DNA of 64,000 nt from Pseudomonas asiatica (GTDB lineage: Bacteria > Pseudomonadota > Gammaproteobacteria > Pseudomonadales > Pseudomonadaceae), in assembly GCF_009932335.1 (NCBI RefSeq), contig NZ_BLJF01000001.1:1674001-1738000 (forward strand). The letters run 5' to 3'. The notes beneath the pieces are model-generated. The model ran no database searches and had not been told where the DNA came from. It saw nothing but the letters and a program-made list of their open reading frames with translations. A program made the position numbers and the translations under genes. Of this stretch, positions 63,699 through 64,000 are shown one piece after another; position 1 is the stretch's first letter, and every line of letters begins with the position of its first letter.

Positions 63699-64000
63699 AT
63701 GCAACTGACATTCCTCGGTGGTACCGGGACCGTGACGGGCAGCAAGTTCCTATTGACCCACGAGAGCAGCCGCGTGCTGATCGACTGCGGGCTGTTCCAA
63801 GGCTACAAGCAACTGCGCCTGCGCAACTGGGAACCGCTATCGGCGGCGCTGCGCGCGCTCGATGCCGTGGTGCTGACCCACGCCCACCTCGACCACAGCG
63901 GTTATCTTCCGGTGCTCGCGAAGGAAGGCTATACCGGGCCGATCTACGCAACACCGGCCACCTGTGCCTTGGCCGAAATCCTGTTGCTCGACAGTGCCCG
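63699..64000 (+). CDS. MBL-fold beta-CASP-type metallo-hydrolase (N-terminal part)
   Basis: The first 100 residues of a metallo-beta-lactamase-fold protein: MQLTFLGGTGTVTGSKFLL and the zinc motif THAHLDHSGYLP (HxHxDH, about residues 61-72). The N-terminus matches RNA-processing beta-CASP exonuclease-like proteins (YSH1/CPSF73 group) often found in Anr-linked clusters of Pseudomonas. Only the N-terminal lobe is inside the window. Cotranscription with the upstream Usp gene suggests a low-oxygen stress role. Confidence 0.88.
   Translation, partial: MQLTFLGGTGTVTGSKFLLTHESSRVLIDCGLFQGYKQLRLRNWEPLSAALRALDAVVLTHAHLDHSGYLPVLAKEGYTGPIYATPATCALAEILLLDSA

Noticed and set aside
62671..63954. Long minus-strand frame opposite the second Usp gene
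   Set aside because: Antisense shadow; it would overlap both the Usp and MBL genes.

Overview
The window reads as chromosomal DNA of a Pseudomonas of the P. putida group. The support is high-GC codon use with AT-rich spacers, putida-type REP palindromes in the spacers, many LysR regulators, A-rich Crc/Hfq-type leader motifs, an Anbu operon, and an Anr/FNR regulator beside universal stress proteins. No rRNA, tRNA or CRISPR array was seen. The first and last genes run off the window.

Layout. 1-4507 (minus): arsenic operon arsR, a decayed arsC tail, ACR3 pump, arsH, ArsJ-partner GAPDH, arsJ. 4811-14804: a tricarboxylate island with two LysR regulators, TcuA and TcuB, a PrpF-family isomerase, DctA-type and CitMHS-type transporters and an OprD porin. 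14853-18549 (minus): EamA exporter, diguanylate cyclase and extended SDR, the last sharing a MerR-type promoter with the divergent MerR gene. 19103-22976: ECF sigma / FecR / TonB-receptor iron-signalling operon. 23068-28274: GNAT, a stand-alone second LeuA, an SDR behind a SoxR-like promoter, an FtrA-type regulator, rhodanese and a GNAT remnant. 28348-30034: an IS1182-type insertion sequence. 30865-35708: LysR plus a five-gene operon (PanE-like, VOC, MaoC, CaiB, AroE-like). 35762-39662 (minus): Anbu proteasome-like protease, transglutaminase, alpha-E and circularly permuted ATP-grasp proteins. 41068-45054 (minus): MFS transporter, TIM-barrel isomerase and MocR regulator. 45055-46733: repeat-rich spacers around a DUF6124 gene with an attenuator-like leader. 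46734-49286: GGDEF/EAL protein. 49309-54684: LysR, betaine-type ABC transporter and an ammonia-lyase homologue. 54782-58412: a KGG-protein remnant, a composite SDR and an MscS channel. 58605-64000: an Anr/FNR-centred low-oxygen stress cluster.

The most exciting locus is 49309-54684. The histidine ammonia-lyase homologue has lost the Ala-Ser-Gly tripeptide that forms the MIO cofactor, and it sits directly behind a quaternary-amine-type ABC importer. The best inference is uptake and trimethylamine elimination of ergothioneine or a related histidine betaine (an ergothionase-like system), not histidine degradation.

Most start sites were chosen from ribosome-binding sites and family alignments recalled from knowledge. 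No database search was run.
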